Source of the DNA: Paraburkholderia tropica
GTDB lineage: Bacteria; Pseudomonadota; Gammaproteobacteria; Burkholderiales; Burkholderiaceae
Assembly: GCF_914484835.1 (NCBI RefSeq)
Contig: NZ_CAJZAR010000042.1
Location: 28,816-92,815 of the forward strand
Length of the DNA stretch: 64,000 nt
Direction of reading: 5' to 3'
Of this stretch, positions 51,769 to 61,598 are shown piece after piece (the first letter of the stretch is position 1; each line of letters begins with the position of its first letter). A program made the position numbers and the translations under genes. The notes beneath the pieces were generated by a model. The model ran no database searches and had not been told where the DNA came from. It saw only the letters and a program-made list of their open reading frames with translations.

Positions 51769-51770
51769 GG

Positions 51771-51842
51771 TGAATCGGGTGAATCGGTTCAATCAGTTCA
51801 ATCGGGTCAATCGGATCAGTCGGGTGATTCAGGTGATGCGGT
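51771..51842. repeat. 9-bp tandem repeat between hmuT and hmuU
   Basis: Eight imperfect copies of TGAATCGGG/TCAATCGGG filling the 98-base gap between hmuT and the hmuU start. Copy number could influence hmuU/hmuV translation or stability of the transcript. Confidence 0.85.
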
Positions 51843-51866
51843 GTGTAACGCAATGCGCGATGACGA

Positions 51867-52784
51867 TCACGCCTGCGCGAGGCTGCGGTTGAGCGCGTCG
51901 ACGGCTTCGGGCAAACGCGGGCCGAATCCGAGCAGGAACAGCGCGTCGAGCGCGACCACGCGCGTCGCGCGTCCGGCCGGCGTGAGCGCGAAACCCGCGG
52001 AATCGAGCAACTGGCGCTTGCTGCCGGCGGCCTTCACGGCGTCGTCGGTGGTCAACACGATGTCGGGCTGCGCGGCGACGAGCGCTTCGGGCGTCAGCGC
52101 GCGATAGCCGGAAAAGCCCTGCATCGCGTTGCGCGCGCCCGCGTAGGCGAGCATCGCGTCGGCGGCCGTGTGCTGGCCCGCGACCATCGGCTGGTTACCC
52201 GTGGGGCTCAGCAGGAACAGCACGCGCGGCGGCGTTTTTGCGTCGCGCTGCGCGGCGGCCTGAGCGGATTCGATCCGCGCCGTGGTCGCCGTCCATGCGC
52301 GGTCGAAGCGCGCGAGCAAGGTCTGCCCCGCGTTCTCCGCGTCGAGCGCGCGCGCCACGCCGAGAATCTTCTCGCGCACCGAGGCGACGTCGTGGCCTTC
52401 GTCGAAGCTCACGAGCTTGACGCCCGCGCCCGCCACGCGTTGCAGCACGGAAGGCGGCCCTGCTTCCGCCGATGCGAGGATCAGCGTGGGTTCGAGCGAG
52501 AGCAAGCCTTCGGCGGACAGCGCACGCTGATAGCCCACCTTCGGCAGCGACAGCGCCTCGCGCGGATAGGTGCAGGTCGTGTCGCTACCCACTAACGCAT
52601 CGGCGCGGCCGAGCGCGTAGACGATCTCCGCGAGCGCGCCGCCGATCACGACGACGCGCTGCTTCGCGGGCGCGGCGGCCTTCGCCAGCGTGACGCCCTG
52701 CGTCGCGCCCGCCGCCGCGAGCAGCAGGCCGCCGGTGCCGATCAGCAGACGCCGGCGTTGCAAATCGAAGCGATCGTTGCTCAT
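51867..52784 (-). CDS. hmuT: Periplasmic haem-binding protein HmuT
   Basis: 305 residues. A twin-arginine-like signal (QRRRLLIGTGGLLLAAAGA) precedes a helical-backbone metal/haem-binding fold (VVVIGGALAEIVYALGRADALVG, CTYPREALSLPKVGYQRALSAEGLLSL, VVALDALFLLGFGPRLPEAV). It delivers haem to HmuU. Its start overlaps the hmuS stop by ATGA. Confidence 0.93.
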   Translation of the reverse strand: MSNDRFDLQRRRLLIGTGGLLLAAAGATQGVTLAKAAAPAKQRVVVIGGALAEIVYALGRADALVGSDTTCTYPREALSLPKVGYQRALSAEGLLSLEPTLILASAEAGPPSVLQRVAGAGVKLVSFDEGHDVASVREKILGVARALDAENAGQTLLARFDRAWTATTARIESAQAAAQRDAKTPPRVLFLLSPTGNQPMVAGQHTAADAMLAYAGARNAMQGFSGYRALTPEALVAAQPDIVLTTDDAVKAAGSKRQLLDSAGFALTPAGRATRVVALDALFLLGFGPRLPEAVDALNRSLAQA

Positions 52785-53884
52785 GCTGCACCGCCTTGCG
52801 CATCGGCATCATGGCGTTCAACGCGCGCGAGCGCAGCCACCGCATCGCGCCAGCCCGCGAGTTCCGGCTTGCCGGGCTTGCGCGCGCCGAACAGCATCGC
52901 GACGTTCTCGCCATCCGCGTCGAACAGTTCGACCGACGTCACGACACCGTCGCTCGTCGGCTTGCGCACAATCCACGCATGCTCGACAAGATTCGTGCGC
53001 AGATGCAGGCTGAAATCGGGATCGAGCACGTTGAGCCACGGTCCCATCTTGCGGATCGTGTGCACGGCTCCGGTGTGAATCTGGATCATGCCGGGATTGC
53101 CGACGAACACCATGATCGGCAATTGCGTGCGCGAAGCGCTTTCGAGCAGCGCTTCGAGTGCGTCGGGCGCGATGGGCTCGGCGTATTGCGGATCGGCGAG
53201 ACGCATGGCCTGCAATCTCGCCACCCCGAATTTCTTCAGGATGTCGAAGAATTCGTGCGTGTCCTGCATCGCGGCCCACGCCGCGCGAAAACCCGCCACG
53301 TCGATTTGTGCATCGGCGCGCGGCGGCACGCGCGCGGGCGTGGCCTCGATGCTCAGTCCCGCCGTTTGCGGTTGAGCCGCGTGCCGCTCGATCAGCGCGT
53401 CGAAGGCGGCGTGATCGCTCGCGTCGCGCAGATAGACCTTGGTGATCGCCACGCCATGTGCGTCGAAAAATTGCAGGCTCTTGCGCACGCCGTCGTCGTA
53501 AGTCTCGCGCACCGCAAACGCCGACGCCCACTTCGCATAGAAGATTCGCAGATCGATCGCGCGGCCCACGGTGAGCCCGACCGCGCCGCTGTGCGTCATC
53601 TTCTCGAATGTGCCGGTTTTCTCGTGCACGGCCGCTTCGTTACGCGTGAGCACCATCACTTCGCCGAGCAGGGGCATCGCCTCGAACAGTTCGATGAAGC
53701 GGTCGTCGAGACGCACGACGTGTTCGCCGACGAAAGCGGCGAGCGCTTCGGCCTCGCTCACGCCGAGTTCCGCCGCCGCTTCGCGGTGACGCAGCTTGCG
53801 CGTCGTGCGCAGTTCGGTGAAGGCGTCGCGCAGCAGCGCGAGCGACGCGGGATGCGGCACGCTCTGTGGAGTCGCTTGGGTCAT
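52781..53884 (-). CDS. hmuS: Haemin-degrading factor HmuS
   Basis: 367 residues with two repeats of the HemS fold: LRDAFTELRTTRKLRHREAAAELGVSEAEALAAF and, in the second half, FRAAWAAMQDTHEFFDILKKFGVARLQAMRL; IQIHTGAVHTIRKMGPWLNVLDPDFSLHL is the C-terminal signature. Cytoplasmic haem utilisation or trafficking. It overlaps hmuT and lies 24 bases after hmuR. Confidence 0.93.
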   Translation of the reverse strand: MTQATPQSVPHPASLALLRDAFTELRTTRKLRHREAAAELGVSEAEALAAFVGEHVVRLDDRFIELFEAMPLLGEVMVLTRNEAAVHEKTGTFEKMTHSGAVGLTVGRAIDLRIFYAKWASAFAVRETYDDGVRKSLQFFDAHGVAITKVYLRDASDHAAFDALIERHAAQPQTAGLSIEATPARVPPRADAQIDVAGFRAAWAAMQDTHEFFDILKKFGVARLQAMRLADPQYAEPIAPDALEALLESASRTQLPIMVFVGNPGMIQIHTGAVHTIRKMGPWLNVLDPDFSLHLRTNLVEHAWIVRKPTSDGVVTSVELFDADGENVAMLFGARKPGKPELAGWRDAVAALARVERHDADAQGGAA

Positions 53885-53908
53885 GTTATCGGTTGCCTTG
53901 TGCGGTTA

Positions 53909-56248
53909 TCAGAAGTCGATCTTCATCGCCACGTTGAAATTGCGGCCCGGCGCGGTGTACGCATCGATCTTGGCGGCGCCGTCGCTGTCGGCCAGACCGC
54001 GCACGTCGTTCCAGATCCAGTATTTGCGGTCGAACACGTTGTCGATGCCCGCCGTCACGCTCACATGACGCGTGATGTTGACGCCCGCGTGCAGGTCGAG
54101 AATCGTGTACGACGGCGTCGAGAAATACGACGACGAGGACATCTGCGACTTGTTCTTGCGCGAGTTATAGGTAAGGTCCGCGCTCGCGAACCAGCGCTCG
54201 GTGGGCGCGTACTTCACGCCGAGCACGACCGCCAGCGGCGGCACGGTGTCGAGGCCGCTCGTCACGCCGTCCTTGGTCTCCGTGCCGTGAATCCACGCGA
54301 AGCCGCCCTTCACTTCGAGCGCATCGTTCACGTACCAGTCGGCCTTGCCTTCGAGGCCCTGGATCGACGCCTTCGAGTAGTTCACGTACTGCACGGTGTA
54401 CGGATTGGTCGCCGAAGTCAGGCTGCCGCCCACCACCTTGCTGTCGATGAAGTTGCTGTAGCGGCCCGCGAACGCGGCGGCGCTGTAGTTCACCTGACCG
54501 TGACCCACACCGAGCTTGCCGCGCAGGCCCACTTCGACCGAGTTGCTCGTTTCCGGCTTCAGGTTCGGATTGCCGACCTGCTGGTAATAGAGACCGTAGG
54601 AACCCGCCGGGTTATAGAAGCTGTTGACCTGATACGCGGACGGCGCGCGGAATCCATGCGCGTACTGCACGTAGGGCACGAACGCGGGCGAGACTTCATA
54701 AAGGATCGCAAGACGCGGCGACACGGCGTTGCCGGTCGAAGTCGAAGTCGGCTTCGTCGAGCTTGCGGACATCGCCTCGTAGGTCGCATCGGGATGCGGC
54801 GTCATCTCGTAATAGTCGAAGCGCACGCCCGGCACCACGCTCAGCTTGTTCCAGCGGATCTCGTCCTGAATGAACGCGCCCAGCGCCGTTTGCGTGGTCT
54901 TCGGGAACGCCTCGGGATAGCCGTCCGCACTGCTGGTCCACTCGCCGCCCGCCGAACTGGCGGTGCTGTAGTGCGAGACGCTCGCGTCGAAACCGTAGGT
55001 CAGCTTGTGTTGCAGCACGCCGGTGCTGAACGCGCTGTCGGCCACGACGCTGCCGCCGAGAATGTTGTCGCCGTAGTCGTTGATACGCGAGCGCGCGGAC
55101 GTCGCGCCGCTCGCATTCGCGCCGGAAATATCGAGCGTCTGTCGCGTGGACGCGTTGCGGTAATAGAGCGACGCGTGCAGTTGCTGGAAGTACGGATTGG
55201 TCGCGTCGCGATGGTCGTAATCGAGCTGCACGCGATTGCTGTTCACCTCGTTGCCGGTGACGTAACCATTGGCCGTGTAGCCGCTCCACGTATACGCGCC
55301 GCCCAGTTGCGAGAGGCCATCGCTAGAGTTCGCATTACTAAGCGTCTCGGCAGTCAGTTTGAGCGTGTCGCGCGGCGTCAGTTTAAAAACGAGCTTGCCG
55401 AGCGCGCTGCGGTTGTTGTACGTGAGCGGGTCCGGCGTGGAGCGCGACGCGCCCAGCGTGTTGCTCTCGCCCTTGTTGTCGGTCTCGTGGCCGTGACGGC
55501 CCGAGAGCGCGATCATGCCCTGCACCACGTCGCCGCCGAACGCAGCCGTCGCCGTCGAGCCCCAGCTGCGGTCGGTCGAATCGTAGCCGGCCTTCAGCGA
55601 GAAATAGGTCGGCTTGTTATAGATCGCGAGCAGATCGCTCGGGTCCTTGGTCACGAAGTTGACCGCGCCCGTGAGACCGTCGCTGCCGTACAGCGCCGAG
55701 GTCGGACCGCGCAGCACTTCGATGCGCTGATAGAGATCGGTATTCAGATAATCGCCGCGGCCCGCCGAACCCGAACCGAACGCATACGACTGCGGCAGCG
55801 GCACGCCGTCTTCGAGCAGCAGCACCTGATTGCCTTCGAGGCCGCGAATGTTGATGCCTTCATTGCCCGCGCGTCCCGACGAACCCGTGATGCCCGAAGG
55901 ACGATAGGCCGCGCGGCGCACTTCCACGCCCGGCTCGTACTTGAGCGCGTCCTTGACGTCCTTCGCGTTGTTCTCGTCGATATCGTCGCTCGTGATCACC
56001 GAAACGGTGGCCGCCGTGCGGTTCGGGTCGGCCGTGCCGCCGCGCGTGGCGGTCACGGAAACGGCCTTGAGCGCCTCTTCGCGGCGCGCGCGCTGCGGGT
56101 TCACGCTCTCGGCGGCGGTGCTGGACTGCGTATCTGCGGACTGCTGCTGAACCGACTCGGCGGCGAGCGCGTGGCCGGCGTGCATGGCACAGATCTCGGC
56201 GATGAGTGCCGGCAGCAGGCGCCGCGCCAGGCGTTGCTTGAAATGCAT
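53909..56248 (-). CDS. hmuR: TonB-dependent haem/haemoglobin receptor HmuR
   Basis: 779 residues: signal peptide (to ALAAES, about 30), plug domain (VTATRGGTADPNRTAATVSVITSDDIDE, then INIRGLEGNQVLLLEDGVPLPQ) and a 22-stranded barrel with the haem-receptor FRAP signature (HGFRAPSAYQVNSF) and NPNLKPETSNSVEVGL. The terminal Phe supports outer-membrane insertion. First gene of hmuRSTUV; a Fur-box-like site lies upstream. Confidence 0.93.
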   Translation of the reverse strand: MHFKQRLARRLLPALIAEICAMHAGHALAAESVQQQSADTQSSTAAESVNPQRARREEALKAVSVTATRGGTADPNRTAATVSVITSDDIDENNAKDVKDALKYEPGVEVRRAAYRPSGITGSSGRAGNEGINIRGLEGNQVLLLEDGVPLPQSYAFGSGSAGRGDYLNTDLYQRIEVLRGPTSALYGSDGLTGAVNFVTKDPSDLLAIYNKPTYFSLKAGYDSTDRSWGSTATAAFGGDVVQGMIALSGRHGHETDNKGESNTLGASRSTPDPLTYNNRSALGKLVFKLTPRDTLKLTAETLSNANSSDGLSQLGGAYTWSGYTANGYVTGNEVNSNRVQLDYDHRDATNPYFQQLHASLYYRNASTRQTLDISGANASGATSARSRINDYGDNILGGSVVADSAFSTGVLQHKLTYGFDASVSHYSTASSAGGEWTSSADGYPEAFPKTTQTALGAFIQDEIRWNKLSVVPGVRFDYYEMTPHPDATYEAMSASSTKPTSTSTGNAVSPRLAILYEVSPAFVPYVQYAHGFRAPSAYQVNSFYNPAGSYGLYYQQVGNPNLKPETSNSVEVGLRGKLGVGHGQVNYSAAAFAGRYSNFIDSKVVGGSLTSATNPYTVQYVNYSKASIQGLEGKADWYVNDALEVKGGFAWIHGTETKDGVTSGLDTVPPLAVVLGVKYAPTERWFASADLTYNSRKNKSQMSSSSYFSTPSYTILDLHAGVNITRHVSVTAGIDNVFDRKYWIWNDVRGLADSDGAAKIDAYTAPGRNFNVAMKIDF

Positions 56249-56990
56249 CGTTCTTCCCCGTGGTCAAAATCGAGGCTTTCGTTGTTCTTTACGGCTCGAA
56301 AGCGGGCTCAATCGTAACCTGGATGCGAATACTTCTCATTTACTTTTTAAGACTTTCGATACCGTAATGGGGCAAAACGCATGACGGCGCAGGCCTTGGC
56401 GGGCCGGATTCCGGCGTCGATATCGTCGAAAGATCAAGGATTTAGCTTGCGATACGCGCTCATCAACGAGCGCGATTAAAGCGATTCGAATGGCAGTCGA
56501 AAGCTCGCCGAAATGACCTTGTATGCGTTGTGGGTATGTCCGGTACCCATTCCCACCGCTTCTTGCGAGTTCTTTCTTTTTCTATCCGCTTTTCTTATCG
56601 TGCCGCGCGCGCGTCCCGGCATCGCGCGCGTCTTCGCACCGCTGCACGACCCGCGCCGCGCATCGACCGCACGCGTGTTTTTTGCGTCGGCGACGCGCCG
56701 CGCATCGTCGCGGCCTGCGCGACCGCGTCGATCGAGGGTCGGGCTCTATGGTTTACCCACCCTTTTTGGCGAGCCGCGCTTCTCGATATCGTTCGGCCCA
56801 CAGCGCAGGCTCACGCGCCGTCTTTATCCACGAAGAAGCGATGCATCGCGCAACAACCGGCAACAACAACCGGCAACATCCCGTCCGTCCCTTCAGACGA
56901 TTTAAACAGGATGACTAACGAATAGAACGCGCCTCCAGCCCGATCAACCGAACACGGCTATCCAACGACGACAACACCAGGAGACGAAAC
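56249..56990. other. Intergenic region upstream of hmuR and the tannase gene
   Basis: About 740 bases. Apart from the Fur-like site it holds the inverted repeat TGGGTA-N7-TACCCA (56531-56549) and two tandem copies of CAACAACCGGCAA (56851-56876). Open frames in all three plus frames at 56513-56925 look like chance, not genes. Confidence 0.45.
56323..56339 (-). promoter_or_regulatory. Fur-box-like site upstream of hmuR
   Basis: ATGCGAA-TAC-TTCTCAT, arms matching at 6 of 7 positions, resembling half of the AT-rich Fur consensus, 75-90 bases upstream of hmuR. Iron repression of haem uptake by Fur is well known in the family. Confidence 0.5.
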
Positions 56991-58778
56991 ATGAGAGCAC
57001 TACACCGGGAGCGTCCGCTCCACGACCTTCACCCCACACGCACACGCGTCACGTCATGGCTCGCGTTAGTCGCGGTCGGCCTCGCCACGGCCGTGCTCGC
57101 CGCCTGCGGTAGCGGCGGCAATGTCGACAGCGGCGCGAGCGCCACGGCCAACGCGCCGCTCGCGGTCGTCGCACCGGTCACGGATTGCTCGAAACTCGCG
57201 GCGGTCGATATCACCGATATCGGCGGCGCGGGCAGCACGATTACGTCCGCGACCGTGACCACCGCCACCGTCAACGGCGCGCAGGTCAACTTTTGCACCG
57301 TGAAGGGCACGCTCGCGCCTTCGAACACCTTCGAAGTCGCGCTGCCGGTCAGCAGCTGGACGCAGCGCTTCGCGCAACTCGGTTGCGGCGGCCTCTGCGG
57401 CACGCTCAGCGATCCCACGCAGCAAAGCTCGTTCAGCTTCAGCTACACCTGCCCGCTCGTGCAGGAAGCCGGCTTCGTGACGGCGGCCACCGACATGGGC
57501 CATTCGGGCAACAGCACGGCGTGGACGCAGAACGCGCAGCAACGCGCCGACTTCGCCTATCGCGGCCAGCACATCACCACGCTCACCGCCGAAAAGCTGA
57601 TCAAGGCCTACTACGGTCAGGCGCAGAAGTACGCCTATTTCATCGGCTGCTCGGACGGCGGACGCGAAGCGCTGATGGCCGCGCAACGTTATCCGACCGA
57701 CTACAACGGCATCGTCGCGGGCGCACCGGCGGCGCACTTCCAGATCCAGAATTCGCTGTATCACGGCTGGAGCGTGGAGTCGCAAAGCACGACCGGCGAC
57801 AGCACCGGCAACGCCACGCTCTACGCCGACAAGGCGCTCGTGCTGCACAAGGCCGTCGTGGCCGCGTGCGGCGGACAAGCGGGCGTGCCCGACGGCCTGA
57901 TCGCCGATCCGCGCACCTGCAACTTCGACCCCGCCTCGATTCAATGCGCGAACGGCGCGACCAACACCAGCAACTGCCTGACCGCAGCCGAAGTGAGCAC
58001 CGCGAGCAAGATTTACGGCGGCCCGGTGGACGCCACGACGGGACTGCGGATGCTGGCCGGTTCGCCACAATTCGGCTCGGAGGAGAACTGGGTGGGCGTC
58101 GAAGTGCCGACCACGAATTCGACGGATGCGCCCGTTCCCGTGACGAGCCTCTTCAGCTACATGATCGTTTCGGGTGCGTATAACCTGATCTTCACTGGCT
58201 CGCCGACGATGCCGACCGTCGATACCTTCGGTTATAAGGACGCGAGTTTCTACACGAACTATCTGCAGGCGAATCACCCGCTGAACGACGCGACGAATCC
58301 CGATCTTTCGGCCTTCAACAAGGCGGGCGGCAAGCTGATTCTGTGGCACGGCTGGGCCGATCAACATATCTCGCCGCTGTTCACGATCCAGTATTACGAG
58401 GCGATGCAGAACACCATGGGCGCGACGACGGTGAACGATTTCGCGCGTCTCTATCTGGTGCCGGGCGTGGGTCATTGCGGCGGCGGCGAAGGCTTCCCGA
58501 ACATCGACCTCGTTTCGCAGATCACGGCCTGGGCCGAGCACGGCACGGCGCCGAACGCAGTGATGACGTATCAGACCGATTCGTCGGATGCGGTGACGGC
58601 GAGCCGTCCGGTCTATCCGTATCCGGCCGTCGCGCAGTATGCGGGCAGCGGCGACTGGCATAACGGCGCGAACTGGACGCAAGGCGCCGCGCTCTATAAC
58701 CAGCCGACGCATAGCTGGGCAGGTTCGAGCTTCTATGCTTCGTACACGCCGACGATGTTGGGGGTTGCGGCGCCGTAA
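56991..58778 (+). CDS. Tannase/feruloyl esterase family lipoprotein
   Basis: 595 residues. The signal sequence ends in LAAC (Cys39), so it is probably a lipoprotein. The tannase-fold catalytic triad is visible: Ser221 in FIGCSDGGREAL, Asp in WHGWADQHISP and His in VPGVGHCGGG, and paired cysteines are present as in the family. Homologues hydrolyse tannins, feruloyl esters or polyester-derived esters; the substrate here cannot be told. AGGAG is 8 bases before the ATG. Confidence 0.9.
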   Translation: MRALHRERPLHDLHPTRTRVTSWLALVAVGLATAVLAACGSGGNVDSGASATANAPLAVVAPVTDCSKLAAVDITDIGGAGSTITSATVTTATVNGAQVNFCTVKGTLAPSNTFEVALPVSSWTQRFAQLGCGGLCGTLSDPTQQSSFSFSYTCPLVQEAGFVTAATDMGHSGNSTAWTQNAQQRADFAYRGQHITTLTAEKLIKAYYGQAQKYAYFIGCSDGGREALMAAQRYPTDYNGIVAGAPAAHFQIQNSLYHGWSVESQSTTGDSTGNATLYADKALVLHKAVVAACGGQAGVPDGLIADPRTCNFDPASIQCANGATNTSNCLTAAEVSTASKIYGGPVDATTGLRMLAGSPQFGSEENWVGVEVPTTNSTDAPVPVTSLFSYMIVSGAYNLIFTGSPTMPTVDTFGYKDASFYTNYLQANHPLNDATNPDLSAFNKAGGKLILWHGWADQHISPLFTIQYYEAMQNTMGATTVNDFARLYLVPGVGHCGGGEGFPNIDLVSQITAWAEHGTAPNAVMTYQTDSSDAVTASRPVYPYPAVAQYAGSGDWHNGANWTQGAALYNQPTHSWAGSSFYASYTPTMLGVAAP

Positions 58779-58804
58779 ATCTGCCGCGATGCTGGTGTGA
58801 GTCG

Positions 58805-58842
58805 AATCGCCGGATCGGTGTTGGTGCGCTGGTCCGGCGATT
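58805..58842 (+). terminator. Hairpin after the tannase-family gene
   Basis: AATCGCCGGA and TCCGGCGATT, a perfect 10-bp stem with an 18-base loop, in the gap between convergent genes. The following T content is modest, so termination strength is uncertain. Confidence 0.55.
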
Positions 58843-58917
58843 GGGCGTTTGCGTCTTCTTCTGCCTCCATGATGGCCGTCGCGATACTCACTGGCGGCCG
58901 GTGGGTAAAGCTGTCGA

Positions 58918-60690
58918 TCAGAATTGCAACGTCGCCTGCAAGCCGGTCGTGAATCGCGCCGTCGGGAATCCGGCGGGTTTATAGATCGGCGTGCCGACAA
59001 ACACGTCGTACGAGAAGCCGACGTACTTAGCCGGGACGCCACCGCGCAGGCCGATCACCGCGCCCGCGAGCTGCGTGCCGGGCAGGACTCTCGTTCCCGG
59101 CCCGTAGACGTGGCCGTAGTCGATACCCGCATAGAGCGTCTGCCCGGTCTGGAGAACCGGCCATTGCAATTCGTTGCGCCAGTAAAAGCCACGCTCAGCG
59201 GCGAGCATCGTCTCGCCGTCGAAGCCGCGCACGGTATAGCGGCTGCCGATGGTCAGATCGTCGATATAGAAAAGCGTGTCGTTCGTGAACTGCCCGTGAA
59301 TCGTCCCGACGTACGCGAATCGCTGCCCCGCGATGGCGAACGGGACCGAGAGGTTCGCGTCGAGCGTTGCCATGTGAAAGCGGTACGTCGCGTCGAGTTT
59401 CGTTCCGTCGTCGGCGACCGGATCGGGCGTCGCGCCGAGACCGCCGATCCCCTGGCGGTAAGCGAGCGTGCCGTCGAACTGCGCCGCGCCGAAGTAATGG
59501 CGGTTCGTGACGCCGAGTTCGAGGAACGTGTTGTTGCGCGCCTGGTTCGGGATGCTCGTATCCTCGATAAAACTCTCGCCAAAGCGTTTTGCGAGCTGCG
59601 CGTAGGCTCCGGTAACGTCCGCCTGCCCGCGCAGGAGTACGCGGGCGATACGCAGCGCGACGCTCTGCGAATTGCCGCTCGATACAAACGTTTGCCCGCC
59701 CGTCCCCGCAATCTGCTGGTAGTAGGTGTTCGTGTTGCCCGAGAGCGTCCCGGTCCAGTAGCCCCAGGGAATCGAATACGAGCCGTTAAAGCCGTGCGAG
59801 CCGAGGCTCTTGTTGCCGAACGATAGATCCTGATTCGCGCCGAGCGCGAGCACGTCGTTCAGGCCAAGCGGGTTGTTCAGGCCGAGGCTGACGTTGCCCT
59901 GCCATTTGCCGGTGGCGTCGGTGCCCGAGTTATCGACCGAGGCGACGAAGGTCCAGGGCTTCGAGCGCTTGACCGTGACGACGACGTCGCTCTCGCCGGG
60001 CGTCTCTGTCGGTTCGATCTCCATGGCGGCGTCCTGGTTCGAGACGCGCTTCATCTGCTCAAGGCCCTGCTCAAGATCGCGCAGGTTGAGGACGTCGCCG
60101 TTACTCACGGGAAAGGCCGTTTTCCACGTTCCCCACATCGCAAGATCGGCGAGCCGGACCTGACGCACGACGCCGGGGACGAGCGAGAGTTTGAGCGTCC
60201 CGCCCGAGAGATCCTGCGGCGGGACGAGCACGCGCGTCGTCACGTAACCCCGCCCGAGAATCGCCTGCTGCAGCCCTTTGGTGAGGACGTCGATGCCCGC
60301 CTTGCCGACGCATTGCCCCTTGTAGTGGTCGAGCCAATCGCGCGCGAACGCGAAACGATCGAGGGGCAGCGCTGACGCGCCCGCCGTGCGTGCCGCATCG
60401 GGCAACGTGGCCGGGACGTCGAGCGAGAACGTCGCAATCGGGAAACACGGCGTTTCTTTCGGGAGCGCCGGATAGATTGCTTTCTTCGGCACCTCGGAGC
60501 GCACGGTCGGCGCTTCGACGACGGCCTGACGTTGTTGTGCCTCGCGCTGCCGTTCGAGCTGCTGTTGCTGCTCGGCGTTCGCACGCGCGGCGGCTGCGGC
60601 GTCGGCAGGCGTCGGGGTTTGTTGCGCGTTCGACGCGAGCGTCACCAGGGCCGTAAGCGGCAGCGCCGCCAGCCTTTTTCTGATCTTCAT
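58918..60690 (-). CDS. Two-partner secretion transporter, CdiB/BcpB (FhaC/ShlB family)
   Basis: 590 residues. After a short signal (MKIRKRLAALPLTALVTLASNAQQ) comes a Gln-rich helix, the Cys-paired POTRA region (TPCFPIATFSL to GQCVGKAGIDVLTKGLQQAILGRGYVTTRV), then a 16-stranded barrel with the conserved TVRGFDGE motif and a terminal Phe. It exports the large TpsA/CdiA partner across the outer membrane. It is the last gene of the toxin-immunity stretch on this strand, as bcpB is in Burkholderia bcpAIOB loci. Codon use is GC-rich compared with the small genes upstream. Confidence 0.9.
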   Translation of the reverse strand: MKIRKRLAALPLTALVTLASNAQQTPTPADAAAAARANAEQQQQLERQREAQQRQAVVEAPTVRSEVPKKAIYPALPKETPCFPIATFSLDVPATLPDAARTAGASALPLDRFAFARDWLDHYKGQCVGKAGIDVLTKGLQQAILGRGYVTTRVLVPPQDLSGGTLKLSLVPGVVRQVRLADLAMWGTWKTAFPVSNGDVLNLRDLEQGLEQMKRVSNQDAAMEIEPTETPGESDVVVTVKRSKPWTFVASVDNSGTDATGKWQGNVSLGLNNPLGLNDVLALGANQDLSFGNKSLGSHGFNGSYSIPWGYWTGTLSGNTNTYYQQIAGTGGQTFVSSGNSQSVALRIARVLLRGQADVTGAYAQLAKRFGESFIEDTSIPNQARNNTFLELGVTNRHYFGAAQFDGTLAYRQGIGGLGATPDPVADDGTKLDATYRFHMATLDANLSVPFAIAGQRFAYVGTIHGQFTNDTLFYIDDLTIGSRYTVRGFDGETMLAAERGFYWRNELQWPVLQTGQTLYAGIDYGHVYGPGTRVLPGTQLAGAVIGLRGGVPAKYVGFSYDVFVGTPIYKPAGFPTARFTTGLQATLQF

Positions 60691-60740
60691 TGCGTGGTCG
60701 TGGTTATTGCTGTTAGGGCGCACTGATGCCGCCCGGTGGG

Positions 60741-60980
60741 TCACAACTCGAAGTTCTGACCGTTCTCGTCGATAAGGACGGGCATCTCGAACAGGGGATT
60801 CACGACGAAGTTGACGCCGTCGAGCATGGCGGGTTTGTCCCACTGTTCGTCGGCGAGACCTTTCGCATGGACCGGATGGAGAATTCGCACAAAGGGTTTG
60901 CACTTGCGCTGCCTCACGTACTCCCTGACACCGTGTTCGACAAGTTTCGATATTCCGCACGCCATTTGTATTCGATCCAT
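60741..60980 (-). CDS. Small protein of the contact-inhibition locus, unknown function
   Basis: 79 residues (MDRIQMACGISKLVEHGVRE at the start), soluble, no signal peptide. GGGGA is 9 bases before the ATG. Its place directly before the CdiB gene corresponds to that of bcpO, but it lacks the lipoprotein signal described for BcpO, so I do not use that name. Confidence 0.6.
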   Translation of the reverse strand: MDRIQMACGISKLVEHGVREYVRQRKCKPFVRILHPVHAKGLADEQWDKPAMLDGVNFVVNPLFEMPVLIDENGQNFEL

Positions 60981-61197
60981 ACTTCGTTCCCCGTGATTTA
61001 TGGTGTCCTTATCTTTAAATGCCCGCCCGGTCATAGCCGGGTCGTTCTCCTCGTTATTGCATCGCTCTTACATTCGCCAGAACTGGCGGAGCGTGAGACT
61101 GCCAAAGTACCATCCGACGCGTAGCCGCGAGGGTGGCACTTCGCGCACTACGGGTCGTCGTTGTCGTTAATCAAACCGGCTGAAATTGAGAAACAGA

Positions 61198-61575
61198 CTA
61201 TTGCGTCTTGTCATCGCCTTGAGGATCACGCCCCTGCTCGTCATCCTGACTTCGTCCAATGCGATAAACCAGGTCAAACCCCGCCGACTGGACTATTTCC
61301 CGCGCTCTTTCGACGAAATGCAGTGCCTCCGCAGAGGGCTCGTATTTCATCGAGATTTCAATCTCGACCTTGCATCCCTTCGCGTTTGGGTTGTTCTCTT
61401 CCAGTTCACCACCTTCCAGAAACCGGAGATAGGAATTGATCTTTTCCTGTAGCAGATACAAATGCTCACCTACGGGGGGACTCCATTCGAGATGGTCGGT
61501 AATGATCAAGCGTGCGATTTTTTTGCCCGGATCAACACCGATAATGTCAACAACGTTCGCGTCGAGAATAGACAT
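61198..61575 (-). CDS. DUF6572-like small protein
   Basis: 125 residues. MSILDANVVDIIGVDPGKK, LIITDHLEWS, EHLYLLQEKINSYLRFLEGGEL and GCKVEIEISMKYEPSAEALHFVERAREIV match a family of about 110 residues that I know as DUF6572, often found in polymorphic toxin immunity arrays. The last 20 residues are hydrophilic and extra. It lies 23 bases after the 56-residue gene. Confidence 0.7.
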   Translation of the reverse strand: MSILDANVVDIIGVDPGKKIARLIITDHLEWSPPVGEHLYLLQEKINSYLRFLEGGELEENNPNAKGCKVEIEISMKYEPSAEALHFVERAREIVQSAGFDLVYRIGRSQDDEQGRDPQGDDKTQ

Positions 61576-61598
61576 CGCTCATTTGGCGGGATGCGTTA

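Noticed and set aside
51771..51842. Possible CRISPR-like array
   Set aside because: Unit is 9 bp and contiguous with no spacers, so it is a simple tandem repeat.
56513..56925. Open frames in all three plus-strand frames before the tannase gene
   Set aside because: All three being open at once reflects lack of stops in GC-rich sequence, and none has a plausible product or start.
60741..60980. Calling this gene bcpO
   Set aside because: Position fits, but the product has no lipoprotein signal and I see no sequence support for the name.
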